Positions 8,768-17,872 of a stretch of 64,000 nt of DNA are shown piece after piece (within the stretch, counting starts at the first letter, position 1; each line of letters begins with the position of its first letter). The notes beneath the pieces were generated by a model, which was given only the letters and a program-made list of their open reading frames with translations, did no database searches and was not told the origin of the DNA. The stretch spans positions 1-64,000 of the forward strand of contig JAJFFG010000127.1 in NCBI GenBank assembly GCA_021776825.1, written 5' to 3'. This DNA comes from Planctomycetota bacterium (GTDB lineage Bacteria; Planctomycetota; JAJSAM01; JAJVHW01). The position numbers and the translations under genes were made by a program.

Positions 8768-9748
8768 ATGCCCCGCACCACCAGTCTGCCGACAGCCGCC
8801 CCGCTGAGAACCGCCTCGCTCCTGGCCGCGCTGCTCATCGTGGGCTCCGCCGTCGCGACCGCCCAGGACCCGGAGCCCGGTGAGAACTTCGACGCCGAGA
8901 ACTTCGACGGCTGGGGCAAGGCCCAGCACGGACTGCGCGTCGCCCTCTCGGCACCGCCCCAGCCCATCGGCGGCAGCCCACTTCTGCGCATGCTCGACGC
9001 CCGGCTCCGCAACGAGGCCAAGAGTGCCGTCGCGATCGAGCGCCTCGGTCGCTACCCCGCTCTCCGGGCCGAACCCGACGGTCCGCTCCCGGAAGGTCTG
9101 GCGGTGCTTCCGACCATCCACGGCATCCACGGTCTGGCGGCCCCCCTGGGAGCGAAGACCGAGATCCGGTGGCACCCGCGCATCCTTCGGACGTCCGCCA
9201 AGGCACCGACCTCGGTGCGTCTTCGTCTCAGCGTTGCCGCCTACGGCGCGCGCAACCAGCCGGTCACGCTGCGCTCGGAGGTGGCCGAGGTCGACCTCTC
9301 CCGCTTCCCCGCCGCCCGAACGCTGACGGACGCCGACCTCGCGGCTGGCTGGACGGGCGGCAGCGTGCTCGTGCACCGCGATTTCGGCGGGCTCTGGGGC
9401 ATCACGCACACGGAGATCTGGCCCGACGGCAGCGTGCGGGTCCACCGCAGCGCGGGCGGCGCACTCGACGAGAGGAGGCCGCCAGCCGGTCTCCACGTCG
9501 GGCGACTCTCGACCGACGACCACGAGGCGCTCGCGAAGGTCCTCCGCGCGGCGAAGCCGTGGCGGTTGACTGCGATCCCGAAGCGCATGCTGATCCCCGA
9601 CGAGTCCACCTTCGAGCTCTTCGTGATCTCCGGTGACGCCGCGCTCATCGCGCGCGTGCCGCTCGCCGACGCCTTCGAGCTCGACGGGTTCCCGGAGTTG
9701 CGCGCGTACCTGGACGCCCTCGCGTTGCGCATCTCGAAGAGCGAGTAG
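8768..9748 (+). CDS. Secreted protein of unknown function
   Basis: This 326-residue protein is not recognised. It begins with a clear signal peptide (residues of about 1-34, cleavage likely after ATA before QDPEPGENFD). The mature part shows beta-rich stretches such as VRLRLSVAAYGARNQPVTLRSEVAEVDL and TFELFVISGDAALIARVPL, which suggests a beta-sandwich or similar extracellular fold. ATG 8768 overlaps the most distal possible aroDEK start (8769) on the other strand, so the two genes share one divergent promoter region. It ends 22 bases before the convergent toroid gene, where GTAGCG at 9745-9750 (holding this stop codon) pairs with CGCTAC at 9769-9774 (holding the other). Confidence 0.6.
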   Translation: MPRTTSLPTAAPLRTASLLAALLIVGSAVATAQDPEPGENFDAENFDGWGKAQHGLRVALSAPPQPIGGSPLLRMLDARLRNEAKSAVAIERLGRYPALRAEPDGPLPEGLAVLPTIHGIHGLAAPLGAKTEIRWHPRILRTSAKAPTSVRLRLSVAAYGARNQPVTLRSEVAEVDLSRFPAARTLTDADLAAGWTGGSVLVHRDFGGLWGITHTEIWPDGSVRVHRSAGGALDERRPPAGLHVGRLSTDDHEALAKVLRAAKPWRLTAIPKRMLIPDESTFELFVISGDAALIARVPLADAFELDGFPELRAYLDALALRISKSE

Positions 9749-9770
9749 CGGGCCGCGTCGACCGGCGGCG

Positions 9771-11549
9771 CTACCTCCGATAGAGCGCGTGCTCCAACGT
9801 CAGGATGGAGAACGCGGTGAACACGGCCGTCCCGCCGCGCGACCCGATCCACTGCGAGGCGTGCTCGGTGCCCTTCGACTTCTTGCCCTCGCCGACGGTG
9901 ATGCGGGGCGACGTGTCGAACATCCCGGCCGCGTGTCCCTCGTGAACCTGCCAGTCGGCCGCAAGCGCGGTGACGGCGTCGCGACGCGCGTCCGAGAGCA
10001 CACCGTCGAGCAGCAGTTCCATGCGGACGTCGTAGTACAGGCTGTACAGGTTCAGCCTGCGGCCGGTCTTCTTCGGGGGAACGGCGAGGACCTCGCGCCA
10101 GCTGTCGCGTAACTCCTCGTCACGGACCGATCCGAGGATCTGCTGCGACAGCATGCCGACGGAACGTAACGATGCTCGCGGGACCTTCGACGTGTAGCCG
10201 AACCCGCTGTCGCCATCCCAGTGCTGACCCACGAAGTCCGTCAGCCCTTGCTTCGTGCGGACCGGGATCTCGGCGCCCGCCGCGACCGCCGCCTCGAACG
10301 CCTGGACGTACCAGCCGGTGACACTCACGTCGCCGACCTGGCGAGCGCTGTAGCGGAAGCCGCCGAGTGGCCCCGCCACGCGCCCGTGGTACGCCCAGCC
10401 CTTCTCGACGGCGGCGATCAGGTCCGGCCGGCCCGACGACGATGCGGCCTGGCCGAGCGCCATCAGTGCGATGGGCGCCTCGTAGCGCAGCACGCCGAGC
10501 GAGCCGTCGGGCTTCTGTTGCGACAGCACCCACTGGACGGCATCCGCGAGGGACGGCTCGAAGAGAGCGCGCGCGTCCTGATCGCGGAAGTCGAGGAAGG
10601 CGAGCACCATCAACGACGTCGCCGCCAGCCGATACCTCCCGCCGCGCTGGCCGGTGATGTCCGTGCAGATCGGGTCGTGCTTCAACTTCTTGCAGCGCGC
10701 GGTCACCGCCTTGTCGTCGATCGATCCGTCGGCGCTCTGGTGGATCGCCAGCCACGCGAGTCCCGCGTGAATGTGATCGAGCAGGTGCACGGCTTCGCGT
10801 TGCCTCAGTTTCTCGAGCTGGGCGAGGCGCCGTTCCTCGGCCTCGTCCACATCGGCGACGGGCAGAGGCACGACCTTGGTCTTCCGGCGCGTGATGCGCT
10901 GCGGCACGCGCGCGAGCGTCGCGTCGACCCAGTCCGGCGTGGCGATGGCGCGATCGACTCCGGGCTTCTCCGGACCGAAGCGCTTGAGGTGGCGCGCGAG
11001 CGCGTCGCGTTCGACGTCGTCGCGCCCTCCGGCGACGACCAGCGCCTCCTCCGCGGTGAGCCCGCCCGTGAACTTCGACAGGATGCGGCGCAGGCGGTCC
11101 TGGCTCGCCGTGAGCATCAGTGCCCCGCGGACGCGAGCGGCCAGGGCCAGCGCCTCGTCTCGCTCGGCGGCGGCGGCAACTAGGTCGAGCACGGCCGTTT
11201 CGATCTCGGCGATCACGGGTGCGTCGGTCGGGACCGACTCAGGGTGTCCCTCGCGAAGGCTCTGCAACGCATCGAAGGCGTCGAACGGTCGGCCCTCGCG
11301 CTGGGCGCGTCGCAACGCCGCCCAAAGGGCCTTGGACGCGGAGCTCGCCCGCAGCGCCCTCGAGGTGACGCGCTTGCGTCCCAGTCGCGTCGGCGTGACC
11401 TCGTCGCCGATCGACCCCGCCGACGGCGAGCCGGTGCTCCCTTCGGTCTCGCCGGCCGGGTCGGACACCGGAGCCAACACCATCACGGCGGCCGCACCGC
11501 CGCCGACGAGCACGAGCGCAGCACCGACCAGGAGCGGAAATCGCGACAT
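9771..11549 (-). CDS. Membrane-anchored prenyltransferase/squalene-oxidase-like toroid protein
   Basis: The 592-residue protein starts at ATG 11549, preceded by AAGGGAG. It has an N-terminal transmembrane or signal segment (residues of about 4-27), a low-complexity linker and a helical domain, then an alpha/alpha toroid domain in the C-terminal half. Repeats of the QW kind are visible: HQSADGSID, QQKPDGSLG and later HWDGDSGFGY. This fold is shared by squalene-hopene cyclases, protein prenyltransferases and complement-like proteins. No DxDD cyclase motif was seen, and the export signal argues against a hopanoid cyclase. It ends facing the unknown secreted gene and lies 37 bp downstream of a membrane-protein gene, probably in the same operon. 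It is one of three such toroid proteins in the window; the function is unknown. Confidence 0.7.
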   Translation of the reverse strand: MSRFPLLVGAALVLVGGGAAAVMVLAPVSDPAGETEGSTGSPSAGSIGDEVTPTRLGRKRVTSRALRASSASKALWAALRRAQREGRPFDAFDALQSLREGHPESVPTDAPVIAEIETAVLDLVAAAAERDEALALAARVRGALMLTASQDRLRRILSKFTGGLTAEEALVVAGGRDDVERDALARHLKRFGPEKPGVDRAIATPDWVDATLARVPQRITRRKTKVVPLPVADVDEAEERRLAQLEKLRQREAVHLLDHIHAGLAWLAIHQSADGSIDDKAVTARCKKLKHDPICTDITGQRGGRYRLAATSLMVLAFLDFRDQDARALFEPSLADAVQWVLSQQKPDGSLGVLRYEAPIALMALGQAASSSGRPDLIAAVEKGWAYHGRVAGPLGGFRYSARQVGDVSVTGWYVQAFEAAVAAGAEIPVRTKQGLTDFVGQHWDGDSGFGYTSKVPRASLRSVGMLSQQILGSVRDEELRDSWREVLAVPPKKTGRRLNLYSLYYDVRMELLLDGVLSDARRDAVTALAADWQVHEGHAAGMFDTSPRITVGEGKKSKGTEHASQWIGSRGGTAVFTAFSILTLEHALYRR

Positions 11550-11586
11550 CCTCACTCCCTTGAACGACCGAGACGGCCCAAACCTC

Positions 11587-12135
11587 TCACTCGGGATCGG
11601 AGACGGGAACGACCACTCGTCGCGCGCGTTCACCCCAGACCCAGAACCAGAGCGCCACGGCACCGATCGCCCCGGCCCCGTACGCGCCCTGGTGTGCCGT
11701 GCGATCGATGATGAATGCGACGCGACGGTGTTCGGGCAGTCGCTGCTTGATGGGGCCCCATACGGAGATCCACCCGAGGTCCCCGGCGAGCCAGCCGAGG
11801 AACCCGAAGAGGAGCGCCGTCACGGCGATCCAAAACAGCACGGTCGCGACGGGCGCCACGAGATCCCGCACGGTGAACACCGGCAGACTCCCGAGACGAC
11901 TGACGAGCGCGAGCGGAATGCCGAGCGCCAGGCCGAACCACCAAGTCGCCAGAACCCCCCAGAGCAGCGCCATCGCGATCGGCGACTCGCCCTCGATGAT
12001 CTTGGGGTGGCCGATGGTGAAGTACTCGACGCAGATGTGCGCCGTCACCATGTCGTGGCAGATGCCGTAGGCAATCGCCGCAACGACGCAGAACGCGACG
12101 ATCCGGAGTCCCTGGAGCGTGCCGGCGAGCGTCAT
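11587..12135 (-). CDS. Four-helix integral membrane protein of unknown function
   Basis: The 182-residue protein has about four hydrophobic helices (residues of about 10-30, 52-78, 92-118 and 148-168). A conserved-looking His/Asp/His stretch (GICHDMVTAHICVEYF) follows helix 1, and the second loop contains EGESP. It starts with ATGA, overlapping the ispE stop by four bases, so it is translated with the ispE operon. The sequence recalls small planctomycete membrane proteins whose N-terminus reads HDMVTAHVCVEYFTIGHP, but no function is known to me. The His and Asp residues could bind metal; this is speculation. Confidence 0.65.
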   Translation of the reverse strand: MTLAGTLQGLRIVAFCVVAAIAYGICHDMVTAHICVEYFTIGHPKIIEGESPIAMALLWGVLATWWFGLALGIPLALVSRLGSLPVFTVRDLVAPVATVLFWIAVTALLFGFLGWLAGDLGWISVWGPIKQRLPEHRRVAFIIDRTAHQGAYGAGAIGAVALWFWVWGERARRVVVPVSDPE

Positions 12136-13010
12136 GCGGAGCGGACCACCTGGGCCGTGGTCCCGAGCGGGAAGCCGCCAAGAGGCGCCTCGTGACCGTG
12201 CGCCACGGGCAGGAACAGCGTGCTGCCGCTGCCGGTCATCCGCACATGGGAACCGAGCCGCGCTCGACAGCCGTCCATCACCAGACCCAGCCGGGGGTCC
12301 ACCGACAGCGCGGGCGCCTCGAGGGCGTTGAATGTCGCTCCGGCGACCGCGGCGGCATTGCCCGACTCGAGGGCGATCCGCAGCCGCCCCATGGACTGAC
12401 GCGCCGGAAGATGCGATGGAAGCGCGCGGTACACGGCGCCCGTCTCCAGCCCGAACCGCGGGAACAGGAGCACGAACGAGAGCCCCGCGGACGGGACGGG
12501 CTCCAACCGTTCGCCCCGGCCGCGACCGATCGCGCTGCCCCCGCGCACGAGGAACGGCACGTCACTCCCCAGGTCTGCGGCGACGGTCTCCAGGTCCTCG
12601 GTGGACGCCCCCAGCCCCAGCAGTCGGTTGACGGCCCGCAGCGTGCCCGCGGCGTCCGCCGAGCCGCCGCCGAGCCCTCCGCCGGCCGGGATGCGCTTCC
12701 GAAGACGGAGGCCGACCGATGCGTCGGAGCCCGCTCGTTCGAGGAGCAGTTGGGCCGCACGGACGGCGAGGTTCTCGGGACCGGTCGGGATCGTCGCGTC
12801 ACCGCCCTCGATCTGCAGCGTGACGCTCCGCGCTGCCCGATTCTCACCTGCCCGATCCGCATCGAGCGCTCTCGCGACCAGCTCGTCGGCAAGACCGATC
12901 TCGTGAAAGACCGTGACGATCTCGTGGAACCCATCGGCCCGGCGTCCGACGACCTCGAGGAACAGGTTCAGCTTGGCGCGACACAGCTCGCGGACCTCCG
13001 CGGGAGGCAC
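12132..13010 (-). CDS. ispE: 4-diphosphocytidyl-2-C-methyl-D-erythritol kinase
   Basis: IspE phosphorylates CDP-methylerythritol in the MEP pathway to isoprenoids. The 292-residue chain is close to the usual 280-300. It shows Lys13 in RAKLNLFLEV, the GHMP-kinase ATP loop PAGGGLGGGSADAA at 108-121, catalytic Asp150 in GSDVPF and the third motif MTGSGSTLF near the C-terminus. The start is GTG 13010, one base past the panC stop (TGA at 13014-13012), so translation is probably coupled. It belongs to the minus-strand operon psd-pssA-folK-panC-ispE. Confidence 0.93.
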   Translation of the reverse strand: MPPAEVRELCRAKLNLFLEVVGRRADGFHEIVTVFHEIGLADELVARALDADRAGENRAARSVTLQIEGGDATIPTGPENLAVRAAQLLLERAGSDASVGLRLRKRIPAGGGLGGGSADAAGTLRAVNRLLGLGASTEDLETVAADLGSDVPFLVRGGSAIGRGRGERLEPVPSAGLSFVLLFPRFGLETGAVYRALPSHLPARQSMGRLRIALESGNAAAVAGATFNALEAPALSVDPRLGLVMDGCRARLGSHVRMTGSGSTLFLPVAHGHEAPLGGFPLGTTAQVVRSA

Positions 13011-13011
13011 G

Positions 13012-13887
13012 TCAGTCTCCCCACGCCGGTGTGCCGGGCGACGCCACGACGCGGTTGTCGAGCAGCCGGACGGATCCGACGCGGAGGAGGCCCAGGAGCA
13101 CGCCGTGTCCGTCGAGCCGATGGATCGGAGCCAACGTCTCCGGGTGAACGAGATCGCCGTACTCCATCTCGACGTCGTCCCGCTCGGACGACATCGCGTC
13201 GGCGAGCAGCGCGCGCACGGCTGCGGGTGACGCGTCGTCCTCGAGCAACGCGCGCTCGGCCGCCACGAGCGCCCGTGGGAGTCGCAGCGCCTCGGCGCGA
13301 TCCGCGTCGGACAGGAACGCGTTGCGGCTCGAGAGCGCCAGGCCATCCGCGTCGCGCACGATCGGACAGACCACGACGTCGACGGGCATCTGGAGATCGC
13401 GCGCCATGCGTCGCACGACGACGGCCTGCTGGAAGTCCTTCTGCCCGAAGTACGCGCGATGCGGCCGCACGAGGTTGAACAGCGTGGCGACGATCGTGGC
13501 CACTCCGTCGAAGTGACCCGGACGATGCACTCCTTCGAAGTCGTCGGTGATCCCGCTCAGCGTCACCAATGTCGCCCGCCCCGGCGGCTGCATGTCGCGT
13601 ACGCTGGGCGCGAAGACCACGTCCGTGCGCGCCGCGGAGCACAGCGCCACGTCGTCCTCGAGCACTCGTTGATAGCGCTCGAGGTCCAGCGCCACACCGA
13701 ACTGCAACGGATTGACGTAGACGGACACGATCGTGCGGTCGTTCTCTCGCACCGAACGTCGGACGAGCGAGAGATGCCCCTCGTGCAGCGCGCCCATCGT
13801 CGCCACGAAGCCCAGCGAGAACCGGTTGCGGTGAGCCATCTCGATGTACTCACGCAGGGCGCGTGGATCGCGCACGACGTCGGTCAT
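13012..13887 (-). CDS. panC: Pantoate--beta-alanine ligase
   Basis: PanC joins pantoate and beta-alanine, using ATP, in pantothenate synthesis. The 291-residue protein carries TMGALHEGHLSL (the HIGH-type motif at 33-38), VYVNPLQFG, FGQKDFQQ and the SSRN element that stands in for KMSKS. ATG 13887 is chosen over ATG 13914 because GGAG sits at a good distance upstream and the chain then begins where the family usually does. It lies between folK and ispE with minimal spacing. No panB or panD is present here. Confidence 0.94.
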   Translation of the reverse strand: MTDVVRDPRALREYIEMAHRNRFSLGFVATMGALHEGHLSLVRRSVRENDRTIVSVYVNPLQFGVALDLERYQRVLEDDVALCSAARTDVVFAPSVRDMQPPGRATLVTLSGITDDFEGVHRPGHFDGVATIVATLFNLVRPHRAYFGQKDFQQAVVVRRMARDLQMPVDVVVCPIVRDADGLALSSRNAFLSDADRAEALRLPRALVAAERALLEDDASPAAVRALLADAMSSERDDVEMEYGDLVHPETLAPIHRLDGHGVLLGLLRVGSVRLLDNRVVASPGTPAWGD

Positions 13888-13918
13888 GCCCAGTTCTCCG
13901 TCATGCCCAGGCACGCGC

Positions 13919-14377
13919 TCACGAGAGGGCCTCCAAGAGTTCCCGCACAGTGCGTCCGAGCGTCGGGTGTCGCATGTCCGGCGCGACCTCGGCGGCCGGT
14001 CCGAGAACGAAGCGACGCTCGGCCATCCGCGGATGCGGAACCGTCAAATCCGGGTCGTCCAAGACCGCGTCGCCGAACAGGAGGAGATCAACGTCCACCA
14101 CGCGTGGCCCCCACCGCGGCCCGTCCCGACGCCGACCGACGTCCCGCTCCGTCGCAAGGAGCGCCGTCAGGAGCGCGTGGGCGTCGAGCGTCGTCTCGAC
14201 GAGCGCAGCGCCATTGCGAAAGTCGTCCTGCGGCGGGCCGCCGACCGGCTCCGTCGTCACGATCTCGCTCAGAGTGACGAGATCGACGTCCTCGCGCGCC
14301 GTCAGCAGCGCCACCGCGCGGCGGATGTTCGCATCCCGATCGCCGAGGTTGCTACCGAGCCCGAGGAGGGCGCGCAC
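13919..14377 (-). CDS. folK: 2-amino-4-hydroxy-6-hydroxymethyldihydropteridine diphosphokinase
   Basis: HPPK transfers pyrophosphate from ATP to the pterin in folate synthesis. From GTG 14377 the chain is 152 residues and opens with the family signature ALLGLGSNLGDR. The second signature RDGPRWGPRVVDVDLLLF is present, with the two metal-binding Asp residues, and so is VPHPRMAERRFVLGP. No ATG is available, and the next upstream gene (pssA) stops 11 bases earlier. It is a normal-length stand-alone HPPK with no dihydropteroate synthase attached. Confidence 0.93.
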   Translation of the reverse strand: MRALLGLGSNLGDRDANIRRAVALLTAREDVDLVTLSEIVTTEPVGGPPQDDFRNGAALVETTLDAHALLTALLATERDVGRRRDGPRWGPRVVDVDLLLFGDAVLDDPDLTVPHPRMAERRFVLGPAAEVAPDMRHPTLGRTVRELLEALS

Positions 14378-14388
14378 GGAACCCGCGC

Positions 14389-15282
14389 TCAATCGAAGAG
14401 CTCCGTCACCTCGGCTCGCTTTCCGCGCAGCAAGCGGGGGATGACGCCGATCGCGCCCGACGCTGCGTAGAGGAAGAAGACCAGCGCGACGACCACCGCG
14501 AGGTCCCAGATCATGAGGAGCATCACGACGAGCAGGATCAGCGCCAGGCGCCCGATGGGCCGTCGACCGGAGAGCAGCTTGTTCATCACGTGCATGTAGG
14601 GCACGCGGCTGACCATCAGCAGGCCGAGGCCGATCAGGACGACGAACGCGACGGTGTACGTCGCGAACAACGTCTCTTGCAGCGAGGGCTGCCACCACTC
14701 CAGGGCCATCCCGTGCGTCAACGCCACGCCGGCGATCACGCCGGCGGCGCCCGGCGTCGGCAGTCCGGAGAATGTCGTGACCGCCGACTCGGGCGCCTCG
14801 TGCTCGACGTTGAAACGCGCGAGGCGCAGGCACGCGCAGACGGCGTAGAACGCCGCGGTCAGGAACGTGATGCGCGGGTGGTCGAACCCGAGCGAGCCTT
14901 CCATGATCACCTTGGCGGCCACGGCAGGCGTGACGCCGAAGGTCACCACGTCAGCCAGGCTGTCGAGCGCACCGCCGAACTGGGACGTGCTACGGGTGAC
15001 GCGTGCGACGCGGCCGTCGAGCCCATCGCACGCCATGCCGGCGAGGATCAACCAACCGGCGAGAGCGATGCGGGCCGTGGCCTCCGACGTGGAGCCGACG
15101 GCGAAGAACGCCTGTGCGTCACCGAGGTAGGAGATCGCGAGGACGCCGCACACGAGATTGCCGAGCGTGACGGCGGTCGGCAGCGTCGAGAGCCGCAGGA
15201 TGCGACGGCGCCGCGGAGGCGTCGTGTCCGCGTCGGCGATGTGAGCCGGAAGCTCGTCGGGAACGACGTCGGGGGAACTCAT
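14389..15282 (-). CDS. pssA: CDP-diacylglycerol--serine O-phosphatidyltransferase
   Basis: This membrane enzyme makes phosphatidylserine from CDP-diacylglycerol and serine. The 297-residue chain contains the CDP-alcohol phosphotransferase signature: DGLDGRVAR, then a Gly eight residues on, then ALDSLAD, matching DGx2ARx8Gx3Dx3D. Six to eight hydrophobic helices follow. A basic, Pro-rich N-terminal tail of about 30 residues is cytosolic. The next enzyme of the pathway, Psd, is encoded directly upstream, so the pair makes phosphatidylethanolamine. Confidence 0.93.
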   Translation of the reverse strand: MSSPDVVPDELPAHIADADTTPPRRRRILRLSTLPTAVTLGNLVCGVLAISYLGDAQAFFAVGSTSEATARIALAGWLILAGMACDGLDGRVARVTRSTSQFGGALDSLADVVTFGVTPAVAAKVIMEGSLGFDHPRITFLTAAFYAVCACLRLARFNVEHEAPESAVTTFSGLPTPGAAGVIAGVALTHGMALEWWQPSLQETLFATYTVAFVVLIGLGLLMVSRVPYMHVMNKLLSGRRPIGRLALILLVVMLLMIWDLAVVVALVFFLYAASGAIGVIPRLLRGKRAEVTELFD

Positions 15283-15294
15283 AGGCGTTGCGTT

Positions 15295-15310
15295 GACGCG
15301 GCTACGCGTC
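15295..15310. other. Small hairpin with the psd stop codon in its loop
   Basis: GACGCG (15295-15300) and CGCGTC (15305-15310) enclose the loop GCTA, which holds the psd stop codon (CTA on this strand). It lies 13 bases upstream of the pssA start, so it could tune readthrough or translation between psd and pssA. The stem is only 6 bp; the function is inferred. Confidence 0.3.
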
Positions 15311-15991
15311 GTCGTCGCTCGGCAGGAGTTCGCCGAGGACGGTCAGACCTCCCTTGACGGTATCGCCGATCGCGACCTGCCAACGGACCGGCTGGTCCGC
15401 TGCGAGCCAGACCTCGGTCCGCGACCCGAGCTTGATCATACCGTAGCGATCTCCGGCCTGCAGCCGGGTGCCGGGAGTCACGGGGCAGACGATGCGGCGG
15501 GCCACGGCCCCCGTCACCTGCCGCACGATCATCCGGACTCGCCCGCCGAGCACCGCCAGGCGGATCGACGCGGCCTCGTTCTCGGTGCGTGCGCGCGGGT
15601 CGTACGCCTTGTGCATCGCCCCACGCCGGTACTCCACCTGAACGACCTCGCAGTCCATCGGGGCGCGATTGACGTGGACGTTGAGCGGCGAGAGGAAGAT
15701 GCCGAGGCGAATCGCTCGGCCTCCGAGGAACTCCGGCTCGTCCACCTCCTCGAGGTCCGTCACGGTCCCATCCGCCGGCGAGACAATGAGTCGCTCGCCC
15801 TGGGGCGGCGTCCGCTCCGGATCGCGGAAGAAGTTCACGAGCAGGAGCCAGAGGACGAACGGCACGGCCGCCACCAGCCACAGCCACGGACGCCCGTCCG
15901 CGAACACCGCGCAGGCGGCCACGGCCGCACCGCAGAGCACGGTGGAGAGGAGGAGGTCGCGACGGCCGTAGGTGGCGATGGGGAGGCGCAC
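15302..15991 (-). CDS. psd: Phosphatidylserine decarboxylase (short, membrane-anchored type)
   Basis: Psd converts phosphatidylserine to phosphatidylethanolamine. The 229-residue chain starts at GTG 15991 and has two adjacent N-terminal hydrophobic helices (residues of about 12-52). The catalytic domain follows, with the family block FFRDPERTPP, SPADGTV, the NVHVNRAP motif and the autocleavage site LGSRTEV. Cleavage at Gly-Ser there would create the pyruvoyl group. This length fits the short archaeal/planctomycete type of about 210-230 residues rather than the E. coli type of about 320. It is first in the lipid/cofactor operon and divergent from eno. Confidence 0.92.
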   Translation of the reverse strand: MRLPIATYGRRDLLLSTVLCGAAVAACAVFADGRPWLWLVAAVPFVLWLLLVNFFRDPERTPPQGERLIVSPADGTVTDLEEVDEPEFLGGRAIRLGIFLSPLNVHVNRAPMDCEVVQVEYRRGAMHKAYDPRARTENEAASIRLAVLGGRVRMIVRQVTGAVARRIVCPVTPGTRLQAGDRYGMIKLGSRTEVWLAADQPVRWQVAIGDTVKGGLTVLGELLPSDDDA

Positions 15992-16138
15992 GGCCGGGAA
16001 GGTACCCCTGTCGTCGCGCGTGCGCGGCCCTCTTTGCGCGCGCGAGCGTGATCGCGAAGTGCTCGGCCGGGAAAAAGCGCCCTTCGTGCGGAGCCCGAAG
16101 GTTCGATGGCTGTCGGCCGAAGAAGACAGGGAGCCCGT

Positions 16139-17449
16139 ATGTCCGACTCAGCTCATGCCATCCGATCGGTCCATGCTCGTGAGGTCATGGACTCTCGCGG
16201 GAATCCAACCGTAGAGGTGGAGGTCCGCCTCGCCGGAGGTGCGCTCGGTCGTGCCATCTGTCCGTCCGGCGCCAGCACCGGCACGCACGAGGCCGTCGAG
16301 CTGCGCGACGGAGACGAGCGCTACTTCGGCAAGGGTGTCCGCCGAGCGGTGGCGAACGTCCAGCGCGAGATCGCTCCCGCGGTCCACGGGCTGGACGCGC
16401 GAGACCAGACGGCGCTCGACGGCGCCCTCATCGAGCTCGACGGAACCGAGAACAAGGGACGTCTCGGCGCAAACGCGATCCTCGGCGTCTCCCTCGCAGC
16501 GGCGCACGCCGCCGCCGCGCAACTCGGTCGGCCGCTCTTCCAGCATCTGGCGCAGCTCGCCGGGCAGTCGCCGGCAACCACCCTGCCTGTCCCCATGATG
16601 AACGTCATCAACGGCGGCGCACACGCCGACAACTCGCTCGACGTGCAGGAGTTCATGCTGGTCCCCGTCGGTCTTCCGACGTTCGCCGACGGCCTGCGCG
16701 CCGGCGCCGAGGTGTTCCACACACTGAAGAAGCTGCTCATCGCGCGCGGTCTGTCGACGGGCGTCGGTGACGAGGGCGGCTTCGCGCCGGACGCCACGCA
16801 CGAGAGTGCGCTCACGATGCTGATGGAGGCCATCGAGACCGCGGGATACACGCCCGGGACCGATGTAGCGCTCGCGCTCGACGTCGCCGCGACCGAGCTG
16901 TGGCGCGATGGGCACTACGACCTCGACGGAGAGGGCCGCAGCGGCGTCTCGTCCGAGGACCTGATCGAGCTCTACTCCGGCTGGTGCGACCGCTTCCCGA
17001 TCGTCTCGATCGAAGACGGGCTCTCCGAGGACGACTGGGACGGCTGGTGCAAGCTCACGTCGGCGCTCGGCGGCCGCGTCCAGCTCGTCGGCGACGATCT
17101 CTTCGTGACGAACCGCACGCGCTTCGAGCGGGGCATCACGGAGCGGGCCGCGAACTCGATCCTGATCAAGCTGAACCAGATCGGGACGCTCACCGAGACG
17201 CTCGACGTCTGCGGGCTGGCGCGGGGCGCCGGGTTCACGGCCGTGATGTCGCACCGCTCGGGCGAGACCGAGGACACGACGATCGCCGACCTGGCCGTCG
17301 CCGTCGGCTGCGGCCAGATCAAGACCGGCAGTTCGTGTCGCAGCGAGCGGACGGCGAAGTACAACCAGTTGCTGCGGATCGAAGAGGCGCTCGGTGAGAC
17401 CGCGTCCTACGGCCCGTTCCCGTTCCGTCACGGCGGTGCCCATGCCTGA
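16139..17449 (+). CDS. eno: Enolase
   Basis: Enolase interconverts 2-phosphoglycerate and phosphoenolpyruvate in glycolysis. The 436-residue protein has the full set of landmarks: REVMDSRGNPTVEVEV at the N-terminus, GGAHADNSLD, SIEDGLSEDDWDGW, GDDLFVTN, the active-site SHRSGETEDT, and SCRSERTAKYNQLLRIEE at the end. ATG 16139 is preferred over ATG 16106 because AGGGAG sits upstream and the chain then matches the family length. The start of the ftsB-like gene overlaps its stop by eight bases. Confidence 0.97.
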   Translation: MSDSAHAIRSVHAREVMDSRGNPTVEVEVRLAGGALGRAICPSGASTGTHEAVELRDGDERYFGKGVRRAVANVQREIAPAVHGLDARDQTALDGALIELDGTENKGRLGANAILGVSLAAAHAAAAQLGRPLFQHLAQLAGQSPATTLPVPMMNVINGGAHADNSLDVQEFMLVPVGLPTFADGLRAGAEVFHTLKKLLIARGLSTGVGDEGGFAPDATHESALTMLMEAIETAGYTPGTDVALALDVAATELWRDGHYDLDGEGRSGVSSEDLIELYSGWCDRFPIVSIEDGLSEDDWDGWCKLTSALGGRVQLVGDDLFVTNRTRFERGITERAANSILIKLNQIGTLTETLDVCGLARGAGFTAVMSHRSGETEDTTIADLAVAVGCGQIKTGSSCRSERTAKYNQLLRIEEALGETASYGPFPFRHGGAHA

Positions 17450-17804
17450 GCCCTCCATCGAACCGAGACCCAGCCGCGAATTGAGACCCAGCCATGACTC
17501 GAGCCGGATCCCCGACTCGAGACGGGGTCGCGGACCGAGCTCCTGGCTGCGACCCGCGGCGACCGTGACGCTCTTCGCGCTCGCGATCTCGCTGATCGTG
17601 ACCGGCGTCGGCCCGGCGTACGGCGACCTCGTCGAGACCCGCCGTGCGCTGCTCGACCAGGAGAACCGCAACCTCGAGCTCGAACAGGAGTGCGAGCGCC
17701 TCGACCGCGAGGCCGACGCCCTCGAGAACGACCCCGTCGCCGTAGAGCGGGCCGCGCGCCGCCACCTTCGCATGAGCCGCGTCGGCGAGTTCCGCCTCCG
17801 CTGA
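17442..17804 (+). CDS. FtsB/DivIC-like septum formation protein
   Basis: The 120-residue protein has a basic, disordered N-terminal tail (about 33 residues), one transmembrane helix (about 37-57) and a coiled coil (LLDQENRNLELEQECERLDREADALE). It ends with the short FtsB/DivIC-like motif DPVAVERAARRHLRMSRVGE. This topology and its place directly after eno match FtsB of many bacteria, where it forms the FtsQ-FtsL-FtsB complex at the septum. Many Planctomycetota divide without FtsZ, so if this host does too the protein may have another role. ATG 17442 lies within the last codons of eno. Confidence 0.75.
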   Translation: MPEPSIEPRPSRELRPSHDSSRIPDSRRGRGPSSWLRPAATVTLFALAISLIVTGVGPAYGDLVETRRALLDQENRNLELEQECERLDREADALENDPVAVERAARRHLRMSRVGEFRLR

Positions 17805-17825
17805 CCCCCGCCTCCGCTGACCCCC
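17794..17825 (+). repeat. Perfect 16-bp tandem duplication over the ftsB-like stop codon
   Basis: GCCTCCGCTGACCCCC occurs twice without a gap at 17794-17809 and 17810-17825. The first copy contains the TGA stop (17802-17804) and the second repeats it. This looks like a recent slippage event with no effect on the protein. Confidence 0.85.
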
Positions 17826-17872
17826 GCGCCAGTGCAGACACCGGTCACCAGCGCTGCTGTTAGGCTGGGCGC